NCBI GenBank assembly: GCA_036267955.1
Contig: DATAVB010000103.1
Coordinates: 1 to 64,000 of the forward strand
DNA length: 64,000 bases
Direction: 5' to 3'
Source: DATAVB01 sp036267955
GTDB lineage: Bacteria > Actinomycetota > Actinomycetes > Mycobacteriales > QHCD01
Shown here: positions 42,541 through 51,131 of the stretch, piece after piece
How positions within the stretch are numbered: the stretch's first letter is position 1
Layout: every line of letters begins with the position of its first letter
Position numbers and translations under genes: made by a program
Notes under the pieces: generated by a model
Databases searched by the model: none
Told to the model about the DNA's origin: nothing
The model's input: only the letters and a program-made list of their open reading frames with translations

Positions 42541-43419
42541 GTGCAGACGATCCGAGCCGCCGGCGGTCTGCTGTGGACTGCCTCGGCCGACCGCACCGTC
42601 CTTGCCGTTGTACACCGACCCCGGTACGCCGACTGGTCGCTGCCGAAGGGCAAACGGGATCGCGGTGAACATCCGCTCCAGACGGCCTGCCGGGAAATCG
42701 CGGAAGAAACCGGATTCCTCCCGGTCGTGGAAAGCCGGCTGAGCAGCCAGGCATATGCGGTGCCCGAAGGCCGCAAAAGAGTCGACTGGTGGACTATGCG
42801 TCCGGCCGACGGGACATTCACCCCGAACCGCGAGGTCGACGAAATGCGCTGGGTGACACCGGACGAGGCGGTGGAATTGCTGTCCTACCCGAACGACATC
42901 GAGCTGGTCCGGGAGTTCCAGGCCCGGCCCGTGCCGACCGCGATCGTGCTGCTGGTCCGGCATGCCAAGGCCGGAGACAAAAAGTCCTGGCCGGGCGATG
43001 ATCGGCTCCGCCCACTCGACCGGGAGGGGCGCCGGCAGGCCGTCCGGCTCACCGAGGTTCTCCCGTTGTGGGATCCGATCCGTGTCTCGTCGGCCGATCG
43101 GCTGCGCTGCACCCAGACGGTCGATGCGCTCGCAGCCGGACTCGGTGCGCAGGTCGCCATCGAGGAGACCCTGTCAGAAGAGGCATTCTGGGCCGATCCG
43201 TCGGCGGCTGTCGAGCGGATCCGCGATATCGCGGCACTCGGCGGGGCGTCTGCGGTCTGCAGTCAGGGCGGTGCGATCCCCTCGATCGTCACCGAGTTGG
43301 CGGCCGCGGACAGTGTCGCGGTGAACGGTGTCGTGGCTAAGAAAGGCAGCACCTGGGCGCTCGCTTTCGCCGGACGGAAGCTGATCAGCGCCGACTACTA
43401 CGCCGACTTCCGGAGCTGA
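42541..43419 (+). CDS. mutT1: Nudix hydrolase fused to a histidine phosphatase domain (MutT1-like)
   Basis: A 292-aa two-domain enzyme. The N-terminal Nudix domain has the box GKRDRGEHPLQTACREIAEETGF (G-x5-E-x7-REUxEExGU). The C-terminal domain is a phosphoglycerate-mutase-like histidine phosphatase with VLLVRHAKAGDK (RHG-type motif) and a second histidine partner replaced by a CSQGGAIPSIV segment. Mycobacterial MutT1, which removes 8-oxo-dGTP, has the same architecture and lies at the same place between ppk and hupB. GTG start. Confidence 0.93.
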   Translation: MQTIRAAGGLLWTASADRTVLAVVHRPRYADWSLPKGKRDRGEHPLQTACREIAEETGFLPVVESRLSSQAYAVPEGRKRVDWWTMRPADGTFTPNREVDEMRWVTPDEAVELLSYPNDIELVREFQARPVPTAIVLLVRHAKAGDKKSWPGDDRLRPLDREGRRQAVRLTEVLPLWDPIRVSSADRLRCTQTVDALAAGLGAQVAIEETLSEEAFWADPSAAVERIRDIAALGGASAVCSQGGAIPSIVTELAAADSVAVNGVVAKKGSTWALAFAGRKLISADYYADFRS

Positions 43420-43459
43420 ACGACCGCCGCCGCATTCGTGGGATTTCGCCCGCACCATG

Positions 43460-43500
43460 CCAATGGGCCGGCTCCCCGAGAGGGGGAGCCGGCCCATTGG
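43460..43500. terminator. Bidirectional terminator between mutT1 and hup
   Basis: 18-bp perfect arms at 43460-43477 and 43483-43500 (CCAATGGGCCGGCTCCCC) with a 5-nt loop. It lies between two convergent genes, ending 12 bp before the hup stop codon, and is one of the strongest hairpins in the window. Confidence 0.9.
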
Positions 43501-43512
43501 TGTGAGTCGTGA

Positions 43513-43989
43513 CTAGCGCTTGGCAGTGCGCTTCGTCGCGGTCTTACGCGCCGGAGCGCGCTTGGTGGCCGTCGTCTTCTTGGCGGCGGTCTTGGTGGCA
43601 GCCTTTGTGGCGGTGGTCTTCGCCGCCGTGGTCTTGGCTGCCGCCGTCTTGCGGACCGTGGTGGTCTTGGCTGCGGCGGTCTTCTTGGCCGGAGCAACCT
43701 TGGCGAGCTTCTTGGAGCCGCTTACGACATCCTTGAAGTTCTGACCTGCACGGAACGCCGGAACCGACGTCTTCTTGAGCTTGACGGTCGCACCGGTCGC
43801 AGGATTACGGGCGGTCCGAGCGGCACGAACCCGCTTTTCGAAGACACCGAAGCCGGTGATCGAAACCTTCTCACCCTTCGAAACCGTACGCACAACCGTG
43901 TCGACAACGGCCTCGACTGCTGCGGCAGCGGTCTTTTTGTCCCCGTCGAAGCGCGTTGCGAGCGCGTCGACCAACTGGGCTTTGTTCAC
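43513..43989 (-). CDS. hup: HU-family DNA-binding protein with Lys/Ala-rich tail
   Basis: A 158-aa HupB-like nucleoid protein. The N-terminal HU domain (NKAQLVDALATRFDGDKKTAAAAVEAVVDTVVRTVSKGEKVSITGFGVFEKR, residues 2-54, given here only by its features) has the canonical GFGxFE motif, RTARNPATG arm and VPAFRAGQNFKDVV. From about residue 95 a repetitive KKTAAAKTT-type tail resembles histone H1, as in mycobacterial HupB/Hlp. GTG at 43989 has AGGGA 4-5 nt upstream; the longer frame is upstream noise. Confidence 0.96.
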   Translation of the reverse strand: MNKAQLVDALATRFDGDKKTAAAAVEAVVDTVVRTVSKGEKVSITGFGVFEKRVRAARTARNPATGATVKLKKTSVPAFRAGQNFKDVVSGSKKLAKVAPAKKTAAAKTTTVRKTAAAKTTAAKTTATKAATKTAAKKTTATKRAPARKTATKRTAKR

Positions 43990-44202
43990 TGTCCCTCCCA
44001 GGACGACTATTCGGCTAGGTTTGCCGACTTGCGCCGAACGGTAGGCGGCTAGACGCCTGGACACAACAACCTCAGTGGATAAAAGTGCTTGTGTCCTAGC
44101 GCAATCGACCCCCGCAGGGTACACGGCACGCCGTGAAACGCGCGGCGGCCCGCCGAAGATTCCTGCGAGAGGGGAGGTTTTTGACCCGGAACGACCCGGA
44201 AA

Positions 44203-45012
44203 TCAGCGCTGGACCCGCAGATCCAGGCGTACGTAGTCCTGATCGAAGGTTCCGTCGGCGCGTCGCAACTCGCCGACGGCGCGCCGTTCGGCCGCCGCCC
44301 GGAACTCCATCTGCCTGCTGGCAGGGACAACGGAGTCGTATCCGACCAGAACCTGGCTGCGTAACCAGCCGATCAACGCGTCCCGATCGGGCATCGACCG
44401 GCGTTGCGGCAGCAACCGCACCCATCCGTCGGCCACCTGGAAACCGGCTGCGGTCAGTAGATCGCGGTAGCTGTCCGGCTCGGGAAAGCACCAGGGCGGG
44501 GCGTCGCCGCCGACCCGGTGCGCCTCCTCATCGAGGATCGACCGGGCCGCGGCGATCTGTCCGGCGCCGCCGAACTCGGCGCGGAACAGCCCACCCGGCC
44601 GAAGGATCCGGGCGATGCCGGCAAGTACCAGTGCATGGTCCTGGGAGGGAATCCAGTGCAGAGTGGCGACCGAGAGAACGGCATCGAACGAACCGGCCGG
44701 CAACAGGGCCGAAATACGCTGCGCCGGCAGCACCTGGAACTCAGTGTTGGCGGCGGCCCTGCGCTCAGCGGCGACGCGGACCATGTCGGGATCCGCGTCG
44801 ACGCCGAGGACACTGCCTTCCGGAACCAGACCGGCCAGAGTGGCCGTGAAATCACCGCTGCCGCAGCCCAGGTCGAGCACCCGTGCGGTCGTATCGAGAT
44901 CGACACCCCGCAGAATCGCGGCGTCGAACTGCCGGTGGTGCGCGGTGTTCTGCGCGTACAGCTTCGCATCCCACCGTGTCAAAGCCTCTGGAGTCTGTTC
45001 CGTCTGGTCCAT
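44203..45012 (-). CDS. SAM-dependent methyltransferase, trans-aconitate methyltransferase-like
   Basis: A 269-aa class I methyltransferase. The SAM site is ARVLDLGCGSGDFTATLAGL with VLGVDADPDMV as the acidic loop; FDAVLSVATLHWIPSQDHALVLAGIARILRPGGLFRAEFGG is typical of the trans-aconitate 2-methyltransferase group. The gene starts 9 bp downstream of leuD and is probably cotranscribed with leuC-leuD. In mycobacteria leuD lies directly next to hupB, so this gene interrupts a conserved order. The substrate is unknown. Confidence 0.85.
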   Translation of the reverse strand: MDQTEQTPEALTRWDAKLYAQNTAHHRQFDAAILRGVDLDTTARVLDLGCGSGDFTATLAGLVPEGSVLGVDADPDMVRVAAERRAAANTEFQVLPAQRISALLPAGSFDAVLSVATLHWIPSQDHALVLAGIARILRPGGLFRAEFGGAGQIAAARSILDEEAHRVGGDAPPWCFPEPDSYRDLLTAAGFQVADGWVRLLPQRRSMPDRDALIGWLRSQVLVGYDSVVPASRQMEFRAAAERRAVGELRRADGTFDQDYVRLDLRVQR

Positions 45013-45021
45013 TGTGGAAGC

Positions 45022-45621
45022 TCAGACCGTCGTGGTGGTGGTCGGAAGCCAGGACGGGCGGGTCTGCTCGAAAACAGAAATCTCGTCCTTGTGCCGCAAG
45101 GTCAGACCAATGTCGTCCAGCCCTTCCAGCAGCCGCCAGCGGGTGTAGTCGTCCAGCTCGAACTCGGCGTGCACCCCCGGCGCGGTGACGATCCGCTTTT
45201 CCAGATCGACGGTGACCTCCGTCGCCGGATCCGCCTCGATGGCTGTCCACAGTGTTTCGACGATATCTTCGGAAAGCTGAACGGTGAGCAGCCCGCCCTT
45301 GAGCGAGTTGCCGCGGAAGATGTCGCCGTAGCGCGGTGCGATCACCGAGCGGAACCCGTAGTCCTGCAACGCCCAGACCGCATGCTCGCGGGAGGAGCCA
45401 GTGCCGAAATCGTGGCCGGCCACCAGGATCGACGCGCCCTCGTATTCGGGCCGGTTGAGCACGAAATCCGGCTCGTTGCGCCGCCACGCCGAGAACAGTC
45501 CGTCCTCGAATCCGGTCCGGCTGACCCGCTTGAGGTATTCGGCCGGGATGATCTGGTCGGTGTCCACATTGGTGCGGCGCAGCGGTACGGCTCGGCCGCT
45601 GTGGACGGTGAACTTCTCCAT
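45022..45621 (-). CDS. leuD: 3-isopropylmalate dehydratase small subunit
   Basis: A 199-aa subunit of the leucine-pathway isomerase. PLRRTNVDTDQIIPAEYLKRV, ASILVAGHDFGTGSSREHAVWALQDYG and RSVIAPRYGDIFRGNSLKGGLL are all canonical. The ATG has AAGGAG 9 nt upstream. It follows leuC by 33 bp and works as a heterodimer with it to convert 2- to 3-isopropylmalate. Confidence 0.97.
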   Translation of the reverse strand: MEKFTVHSGRAVPLRRTNVDTDQIIPAEYLKRVSRTGFEDGLFSAWRRNEPDFVLNRPEYEGASILVAGHDFGTGSSREHAVWALQDYGFRSVIAPRYGDIFRGNSLKGGLLTVQLSEDIVETLWTAIEADPATEVTVDLEKRIVTAPGVHAEFELDDYTRWRLLEGLDDIGLTLRHKDEISVFEQTRPSWLPTTTTTV

Positions 45622-45654
45622 CTGCTCAAACTCCTTATCTGTCAGTCGAGTCTG

Positions 45655-47055
45655 TCAGTCGAGATCGGACGGTGCGGCCAGGTGGCCGGTGACCGCGGTC
45701 GCCGCGGCGACCGCCGGGGAGACCAGGTGGGTCCGGCCGCCGGCGCCCTGTCGACCTTCGAAATTGCGGTTGGAGGTCGAGGCCGAACGCTCTCCGGGCG
45801 CGAGCTTGTCGGGATTCATGCCCAGACACATCGAGCAGCCGGCCGATCGCCATTCCGCGCCGGCCGCGGTGAAAGCGCGGTCCAGGCCCTCGATCTCGGC
45901 CTGCTCCTTGACCTGCATCGATCCCGGAACGACGAGCATGCGGACGCTCTCCGCCACCTTGCGGCCCGCCAGAACGGCCGCAGCCGCCCGAAGGTCCTCG
46001 ATTCGACCGTTGGTGCACGAGCCGACGAAAACCGTGTCGATGGCGATGTCACGCAGTGCGGTGCCGGCCTGCAGACCCATGTAGTCCAGGGCCTTCTCGA
46101 CATTCGCCCGGTCCCCGGCGTCGGCGTAGGACGCCGGATCCGGAACGTTCGAACCGAGCGCCGCGCCCTGTCCGGGATTGGTGCCCCAGGTGACGAAAGG
46201 CTCCAGAGTGCTGGCGTCGATGCGCACCTCGCGGTCAAATACCGCATCGTCGTCGGTACGCAACTCGCGCCAGGCAGCGAGCGCGGCATCCCAGTCGGCG
46301 TCGTGCGGCGCGCGTGGACGGCCCTTGAGATAGGCGAAAGTCGTCTCGTCCGGCGCGATCATGCCGGCCCGGGCGCCCGCCTCAATCGACATGTTGCAGA
46401 CCGTCATCCGGGCTTCCATCGACATGCCCTCGAATGCCGCTCCGCGATATTCGATGACATGTCCCTGGCCGCCACCGGTGCCGATCTCCGCGATGACCGC
46501 GAGAATGACGTCCTTCGCGGTGACTCCGTCCGGCAGTTCGCCGTCCACAGTGACCGCCATCGTCTTGAACGGCTCCATCGGAAGCGTCTGGGTGGCGAGC
46601 ACGTGCTCGACCTGGCTGGTGCCGATCCCGAACGCCAATGCGCCGAAAGCGCCGTGGGTGCTGGTGTGCGAGTCGCCGCAGACCACCGTCATGCCCGGCT
46701 GGGTCAGCCCGAGCTGTGGTCCGATGACGTGCACGATGCCCTGCTCGGCGTTTCCCATCGGGTACAGCGTGACCCCGAATTCCTCGCAGTTGCGCCGAAC
46801 CGTCTCGATCTGGGTACGGGACACCAGATCGGTGATCGGCTCGCCCACGCCGGTGGTCGGCACGTTGTGGTCTTCGGTGGCGATGGTGAGATCCGGGCGG
46901 CGCACCGGACGGCCGGCGATCCGGAGCCCCTCGAACGCCTGCGGGCTGGTCACCTCGTGCACCAGGTGCAGGTCTATATAGAGCAGATCGGGCTCACCGG
47001 CGGCACGGTGGACCACATGCGTGTCCCACACCTTCTCCGCGAGCGTTTTTCCCAT
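45655..47055 (-). CDS. leuC: 3-isopropylmalate dehydratase large subunit
   Basis: A 466-aa aconitase-family subunit with a [4Fe-4S] cluster. Segments GKTLAEKVWDTHVV, VCGDSHTSTHGAFGALAFGIGTSQVEHVLATQTL, FVGSCTNGRIEDLRAAA (first cluster Cys) and GCSMCLGMN (other two cysteines) are intact. The ATG at 47055 has GGGAG 5 nt upstream; an ATG 12 bp earlier is the ORF start but lacks a ribosome-binding site. Divergent from the IclR gene, whose product likely controls it. Confidence 0.97.
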   Translation of the reverse strand: MGKTLAEKVWDTHVVHRAAGEPDLLYIDLHLVHEVTSPQAFEGLRIAGRPVRRPDLTIATEDHNVPTTGVGEPITDLVSRTQIETVRRNCEEFGVTLYPMGNAEQGIVHVIGPQLGLTQPGMTVVCGDSHTSTHGAFGALAFGIGTSQVEHVLATQTLPMEPFKTMAVTVDGELPDGVTAKDVILAVIAEIGTGGGQGHVIEYRGAAFEGMSMEARMTVCNMSIEAGARAGMIAPDETTFAYLKGRPRAPHDADWDAALAAWRELRTDDDAVFDREVRIDASTLEPFVTWGTNPGQGAALGSNVPDPASYADAGDRANVEKALDYMGLQAGTALRDIAIDTVFVGSCTNGRIEDLRAAAAVLAGRKVAESVRMLVVPGSMQVKEQAEIEGLDRAFTAAGAEWRSAGCSMCLGMNPDKLAPGERSASTSNRNFEGRQGAGGRTHLVSPAVAAATAVTGHLAAPSDLD

Positions 47056-47096
47056 CAGTTCTCCCATCTCAGGATTTGGGAAGCTAGTATCGCTAC
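47056..47096. promoter_or_regulatory. leuC / IclR divergent promoter region
   Basis: Only 41 bp separate the two divergent start codons. In streptomycetes NdgR binds such a region next to leuCD. The sequence holds no clear symmetric site that I can define by eye, so this is called by context. Confidence 0.4.
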
Positions 47097-47798
47097 ATGG
47101 GACACTCTAGCGGCATCGGCGTGCTGGACAAAGCCGTACTCGTATTGCAGACAACATCGGGAACACCTATGACGCTTGCCGATCTGGTCGAGGCCACCGG
47201 TCTGCCCCGCGCGACCGCCCATCGGCTGGCCGCCGCGCTGGAAACGCACCGGCTGCTCTCCCGCGACTCCAGCGGACGCTGGCAACCCGGTCCGGCGTTG
47301 CGCGAGCTCGCGCACGGCGCCGCGGATCCGTTGCACGCGGCGGCCCAGCCGATCGTCGCCAGGCTGCGGGACGATTCCGGTGAGAGCGCGCAACTTTACG
47401 TACGGGAGGGCGCGATCCGGCTGTGTGTGGTGGCGGCCGAGCGGGCCCATGGATTGCGGGACACCGTCCCGGTCGGTGCGCGATTGCCGATGACGGCCGG
47501 TTCGGCGGCCCAGGTGTTGGCGGCGTGGTCGACCGAGGCCGATATCGCCGAATTGCTGGGCTCCGCGGCGTACGGCCCGCGATCGCTGGTGGAGGTCCGC
47601 CGCCGGGGTTGGGCGCAGAGCGTCGGCGAACGCGAGCCGGGCGTCGCGTCGGTGTCCGCGCCGGTGCGCGACCGTGCCGGTGCCGTGGTGGCGGCGATGT
47701 CGGTGTCCGGGCCGATAGAACGGCTGGGCCGCCGCCCCGGTGCGGCGCTGGCTCCCCGGGTCATGGCCGCCGCCAACGCCCTGGCCCGCCAGCTCTAA
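47097..47798 (+). CDS. ndgR: IclR-family regulator, NdgR-like
   Basis: A 233-aa regulator with an N-terminal winged helix-turn-helix (MTLADLVEATGLPRATAHRLAAALETHRLL, residues 25-54) and a C-terminal IclR effector domain (SAQLYVREGAIRLCVVAAERAHGLRDTVPVGARLPMTAGSAAQVL and VASVSAPVRDRAGAVVAAMSVSGP). A single IclR protein divergent from leuCD is conserved in actinobacteria and is NdgR (AreB in streptomycetes), a regulator of leucine and other amino-acid genes. The identity is inferred from context. Confidence 0.85.
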   Translation: MGHSSGIGVLDKAVLVLQTTSGTPMTLADLVEATGLPRATAHRLAAALETHRLLSRDSSGRWQPGPALRELAHGAADPLHAAAQPIVARLRDDSGESAQLYVREGAIRLCVVAAERAHGLRDTVPVGARLPMTAGSAAQVLAAWSTEADIAELLGSAAYGPRSLVEVRRRGWAQSVGEREPGVASVSAPVRDRAGAVVAAMSVSGPIERLGRRPGAALAPRVMAAANALARQL

Positions 47799-47837
47799 CC
47801 GCCGGCCGCGGGCGCATAACTCACCCGCCCTTCCACC

Positions 47838-47900
47838 TTTCCATGATCGTGATCGGTTTCTGGTTGCTATAGGCCCAAAATCCGATCACGATCATGGAAA
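47838..47900. repeat. Intergenic hairpin, family variant B, copy 2
   Basis: Perfect 19-bp arms: TTTCCATGATCGTGATCGG at 47838-47856 and its complement at 47882-47900, with a 25-bp centre that shares TGGTTGCTATAG with variant B copy 1. Lies between the convergent IclR and gudD genes and may terminate both. T precedes the stem and A follows it on the plus strand, the reverse of a Rho-independent terminator. Confidence 0.9.
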
Positions 47901-47928
47901 AGCAGCCGGGAGGTCAGGTCACCCGGGA

Positions 47929-49224
47929 TTACCAGTTGCCGTCGGGGCGGACGAAATCCGGACGGAACTGGCGCATGTACGTGGCGTCGTCCCGGCGGGT
48001 GATCCCGCACCGCAGATACTGCTCATGCAGCCGAGCCAATGCGTCCGGATCGAGTTCCACGCCGAGCCCGGGCGCGTCCGGCACCGGCACCGAACCGGCG
48101 ACGAACGACAGCGGATTGCGCACCACGTCGTCGGTCGCCCACGGCAGGTGGGTGTCGCAGGCATAGCTGAGATTCGGCGTCGCGGCGGCCAGCTGGACCA
48201 TCGCGGCGAGACTGATGCCCAGATGGGAATTGGAGTGCATCGACAATCCCCAGCCGAAGGTGTCGCAGATCGCGGCCAGGTGGGACGAGGCCCGCAGGCC
48301 ACCCCAGTAGTGGTGATCGGACAACACGATGCCGACACTGCCGAGCCGCACCGCCTCTGGGATGTCGGCGAAAGCGACCACGCACATGTTCGTCGCAAGT
48401 GGCATCGACGCGCCGGCCGCCACCTCCGCCATTCCGACCCGTCCCGGCGTCGGGTCCTCCAGGTATTCCAACACTCCATCCAACTGGGCTGCGATCCGCT
48501 GTGACGTCGGCACCGTCCACGCGGCATTCGGGTCGATCCGCAGCGGCAGGTCCGGGAAGGCCTCGGCCAGCGCCTGCACGGCGGCGGCCTCCTCGTCGGG
48601 CGGGAACGCACCGCCCTTGAGCTTCAGCGAGGTGAATCCGTACTCCCCCACCATTTTCTTGGCCTGCGCGACAATTCCGGCCGGATCGACCGCCTCGCCC
48701 CACTCGTCCGGCTCGGCGCCGGGATGCCCGGCCCATTTGTAGAACAGGTACGCGGAGAACGGCACGCTGTCGCGCACCTTTCCACCCAACAGCGCGTGCA
48801 CCGGCTGCCCAGTGACCTTGCCCTGCAGGTCGAGGAACGCGACCTCGAAAGCGGCGAACACCCGGGCCTGCGATTTCTGCGCGCTCGAGGGTCCGGTGAG
48901 GCCGTGCGAATCGGGATTGTCGATGCCGCCGACGACAGTGGACACCGTGGTCCACAGTCCGTTCAGATCGAACGGCGAGAGCCCGACAAGCCGCGGCGCG
49001 ACCCGCTGCAGCAACGCGAGGAAGGTGTCATCGCCGTAGCTCTCCCCCAGACCGACCAGGCCGCCGCCGAGCCGCACCTGGACGATCGACCGCAACGCCC
49101 AGGGCTGGTGCACTCCGGCGGCGTTGAGCAGGGGCGGATCGGCAAACGCAACCGGTGTCACGACGGCGTCGCTGACGCGATCGCCTTGGGCGGCTGCAGG
49201 ACTGGCGACGTCACCGATCGACAC
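47929..49224 (-). CDS. gudD: Glucarate dehydratase
   Basis: A 431-aa enolase-superfamily enzyme that dehydrates D-glucarate to 5-keto-4-deoxyglucarate. The KxK pair lies in FTSLKLKGG, metal ligands in LRIDPNAAWTV and LEYLEDPTPG, and the general-base histidine region in GIVLSDHHYWGGLRA and WGLSMHSNSHLGISLAAM. Glucarate dehydratase is distinguished from mandelate racemase relatives by this HSNSHLG motif. GTG start with GAGGAGG 6 nt upstream. Its start overlaps the end of kdgD by 14 bp. Confidence 0.93.
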   Translation of the reverse strand: MSIGDVASPAAAQGDRVSDAVVTPVAFADPPLLNAAGVHQPWALRSIVQVRLGGGLVGLGESYGDDTFLALLQRVAPRLVGLSPFDLNGLWTTVSTVVGGIDNPDSHGLTGPSSAQKSQARVFAAFEVAFLDLQGKVTGQPVHALLGGKVRDSVPFSAYLFYKWAGHPGAEPDEWGEAVDPAGIVAQAKKMVGEYGFTSLKLKGGAFPPDEEAAAVQALAEAFPDLPLRIDPNAAWTVPTSQRIAAQLDGVLEYLEDPTPGRVGMAEVAAGASMPLATNMCVVAFADIPEAVRLGSVGIVLSDHHYWGGLRASSHLAAICDTFGWGLSMHSNSHLGISLAAMVQLAAATPNLSYACDTHLPWATDDVVRNPLSFVAGSVPVPDAPGLGVELDPDALARLHEQYLRCGITRRDDATYMRQFRPDFVRPDGNW

Positions 49225-50140
49225 GGGAAACCTCCTCGAGCGCGGTGAGCCCGCGCTGAATGATCGTGGCCAACTCTTTCTCGTGCTCCGGGGTCGGATC
49301 GATGAGCGGCGGTCGCACGCCGCCCAGCGCCAGACCCTGTTGCCGCGCGCCGGCCTTCACCAGCGACACGGCGTATCCGGGGACCTTGGACCGCAATGCC
49401 GCGAACGGCAGGTAGAACTCCGCCAGCAACGTGTCGAGCACCCGCTGGTCGTCGTTCTCCAACGCCGTATGAAAGGCGCTGGCGATTCCGGGAACGAACG
49501 TGGCGACCGCTGATGAGTAAGGACGGACACCGATGCCGGCGTAGGCCTGGGCGGACAGCTCGGCAGTCGGCATTCCATTCAGGAAGCGGAAGTCCGCCGC
49601 GCGCGCGTGACCGCTGCGGCGGACCGCGGTGACGATCCGCTGCATCAGTTCCAGGTCGCCCTTGCCGTCCTTGATGCCGACGACGGTCTCGACATCCAGC
49701 AGGGACACCGCGGCTTCCGGGGTGAGTACGGCGTTGGCCCGTTGATAGACGATCACCGGCCGGTCCGTCGCCGCGGCCACCTCCCGGATGTGCCGCAGCA
49801 GGCCGGCCGTCGGCGCCTCGACGAGATACGGCGGCAGGAGCAATAACCCGTCCACTCCGGCGTTCGCCGCGACCTGAGCGAATTCGCGGGCAATCGCCGG
49901 ACCGCCACCGACGCCGGCATAGACCGGGACCGCGCCGCCCACGGTCTCGACCGCGACCCGCACCACGTCCGCGTACTCCGGCACCGACAGGGCGGTGAAT
50001 TCACCCGTGCCGCAGGCCGCGAAAACCGCGCTCGGCCCCCATTCCAGCTGCTGTCGGATGTGTGCGGCCAGCACCTCCTGTTCAACCTTTCCGCCGTCGG
50101 CGGTGAACGGTGTCAACGGAAACGACAACACGCCGGCCAT
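49211..50140 (-). CDS. kdgD: 5-dehydro-4-deoxyglucarate dehydratase
   Basis: A 309-aa class I aldolase-like enzyme (DHDPS/NAL family) that decarboxylates and dehydrates ketodeoxyglucarate to 2-oxoglutarate semialdehyde. GVLSFPLTPFTADGG at the N-terminus, FAACGTGEFTALSVPEY, the tyrosine in PVIVYQRANAVL and the Schiff-base lysine in VVGIKDGKGDLELMQRIV are diagnostic. ATG at 50140 has GAGAGG 5 nt upstream. It is the natural next step after gudD and lies upstream of it in the same operon. Confidence 0.93.
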   Translation of the reverse strand: MAGVLSFPLTPFTADGGKVEQEVLAAHIRQQLEWGPSAVFAACGTGEFTALSVPEYADVVRVAVETVGGAVPVYAGVGGGPAIAREFAQVAANAGVDGLLLLPPYLVEAPTAGLLRHIREVAAATDRPVIVYQRANAVLTPEAAVSLLDVETVVGIKDGKGDLELMQRIVTAVRRSGHARAADFRFLNGMPTAELSAQAYAGIGVRPYSSAVATFVPGIASAFHTALENDDQRVLDTLLAEFYLPFAALRSKVPGYAVSLVKAGARQQGLALGGVRPPLIDPTPEHEKELATIIQRGLTALEEVSRVDR

Positions 50141-50173
50141 GAGATCCTCTCGTTCAGCGACTTGTCTGTTGTT

Positions 50174-50183
50174 CACATATGTG
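50174..50183. promoter_or_regulatory. Candidate operator in the uronate-catabolism divergent promoter
   Basis: A perfect 10-bp palindrome, CACATATGTG, inside TTCACATATGTGTC, lies between divergent kdgD and the uronate dehydrogenase gene, 34 bp upstream of kdgD. Its size and A/T centre fit a dimeric regulator (GntR or LacI type). No such regulator gene is adjacent. Confidence 0.45.
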
Positions 50184-50282
50184 TCGGGCAATTCTTTCAG
50201 ATGAACGACGCACGGTATAGGGTCCACGTGTCATGACGGCGACCACAAACACGCACCCACGTCGACAATCCGGGCCCGGGCG

Positions 50283-51062
50283 GTGACTCGTCTGTTGATC
50301 ACCGGCGCGGCCGGTGGAATCGGGAAACTGCTCCGGGTCAGATTGGCCGGACCCGGACGTGTTCTGCGATTGCTGGATCTGAAGGAACTCATCGCCGGTC
50401 CGGCCGAGGAGACCGTGGTCGCGGATCTTGCCGATGCCGCGGCGGTCGAGGAGGCCATGCGCGACGCCGACGCAGTCATCCATCTCGGCGGGCACGCGAA
50501 AGAGGCGCCGTTCGAGAACGTGCTGCGGATCAACGTCGGCGGCACCCACAATGTGCTGGAGGCGGCCCGCCGCAACGGCGTCGACCGGGTGGTGATCGCG
50601 TCCAGCTTCCACGCCGTGGGATGGCTCGGCTGGCGCGATGAGGCAGAGTTGCCGGCTGCCAGCGCACCCCGGCCGGACAGTTACTACGGGTGGAGCAAGA
50701 CCGCGATGGAATCGCTCGGCCGGCTCTACGCCGATCGGTTCGGCCTGCGGGTCTTCTGCGTACGCATCGGCACCTGCTGCCCCGAACCGCGCATCGCCAA
50801 GCAACTGGCGACCTGGCTCTCCCCCGACGACGCCGGCCGGCTGGTCGAGGCGTGCCTCAGCACGCCCGAGCCGGGATTCCATACGGTGTGGGGGATTTCG
50901 GCCAATACACGCCGCTGGTGGTCGCTGGCGGAGGGCGCCGCGATCGGATATCACCCGAAGGACGACGCCGAAGCCTATGCGGACACGATTGCCACCGAGG
51001 TGACGGCCGGCTCCCGGCTGGGCGGGCCGTTCGCCGAGGTTGAGCTCGGTCGGCCGCTGTAG
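50283..51062 (+). CDS. udh: NAD-dependent uronate dehydrogenase
   Basis: A 259-aa short-chain/epimerase-type oxidoreductase. The Rossmann loop RLLITGAAGGIGKLLR, IHLGGHAKEAPFENVLRINVGGTHNVLEAARRNGV and the active-site YYGWSKTAMESLGRLYADRFGL (YxxxK) are typical of uronate dehydrogenases, which oxidise D-glucuronate or D-galacturonate to the aldarolactone. Divergent from gudD-kdgD, so together they convert uronate to 2-oxoglutarate semialdehyde. GTG start. Confidence 0.9.
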   Translation: MTRLLITGAAGGIGKLLRVRLAGPGRVLRLLDLKELIAGPAEETVVADLADAAAVEEAMRDADAVIHLGGHAKEAPFENVLRINVGGTHNVLEAARRNGVDRVVIASSFHAVGWLGWRDEAELPAASAPRPDSYYGWSKTAMESLGRLYADRFGLRVFCVRIGTCCPEPRIAKQLATWLSPDDAGRLVEACLSTPEPGFHTVWGISANTRRWWSLAEGAAIGYHPKDDAEAYADTIATEVTAGSRLGGPFAEVELGRPL

Positions 51063-51131
51063 CGGGTCGGCCGCGGGCCACTAGGATTCCGCCTGGAAGC
51101 CCGCCGTGGGACGGGCGGAGAGGCACACAGC

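Noticed and set aside
44518..47172. 884-aa plus-strand open frame
   Set aside because: Antisense to leuC, leuD and a methyltransferase, all clearly real. A shadow frame.
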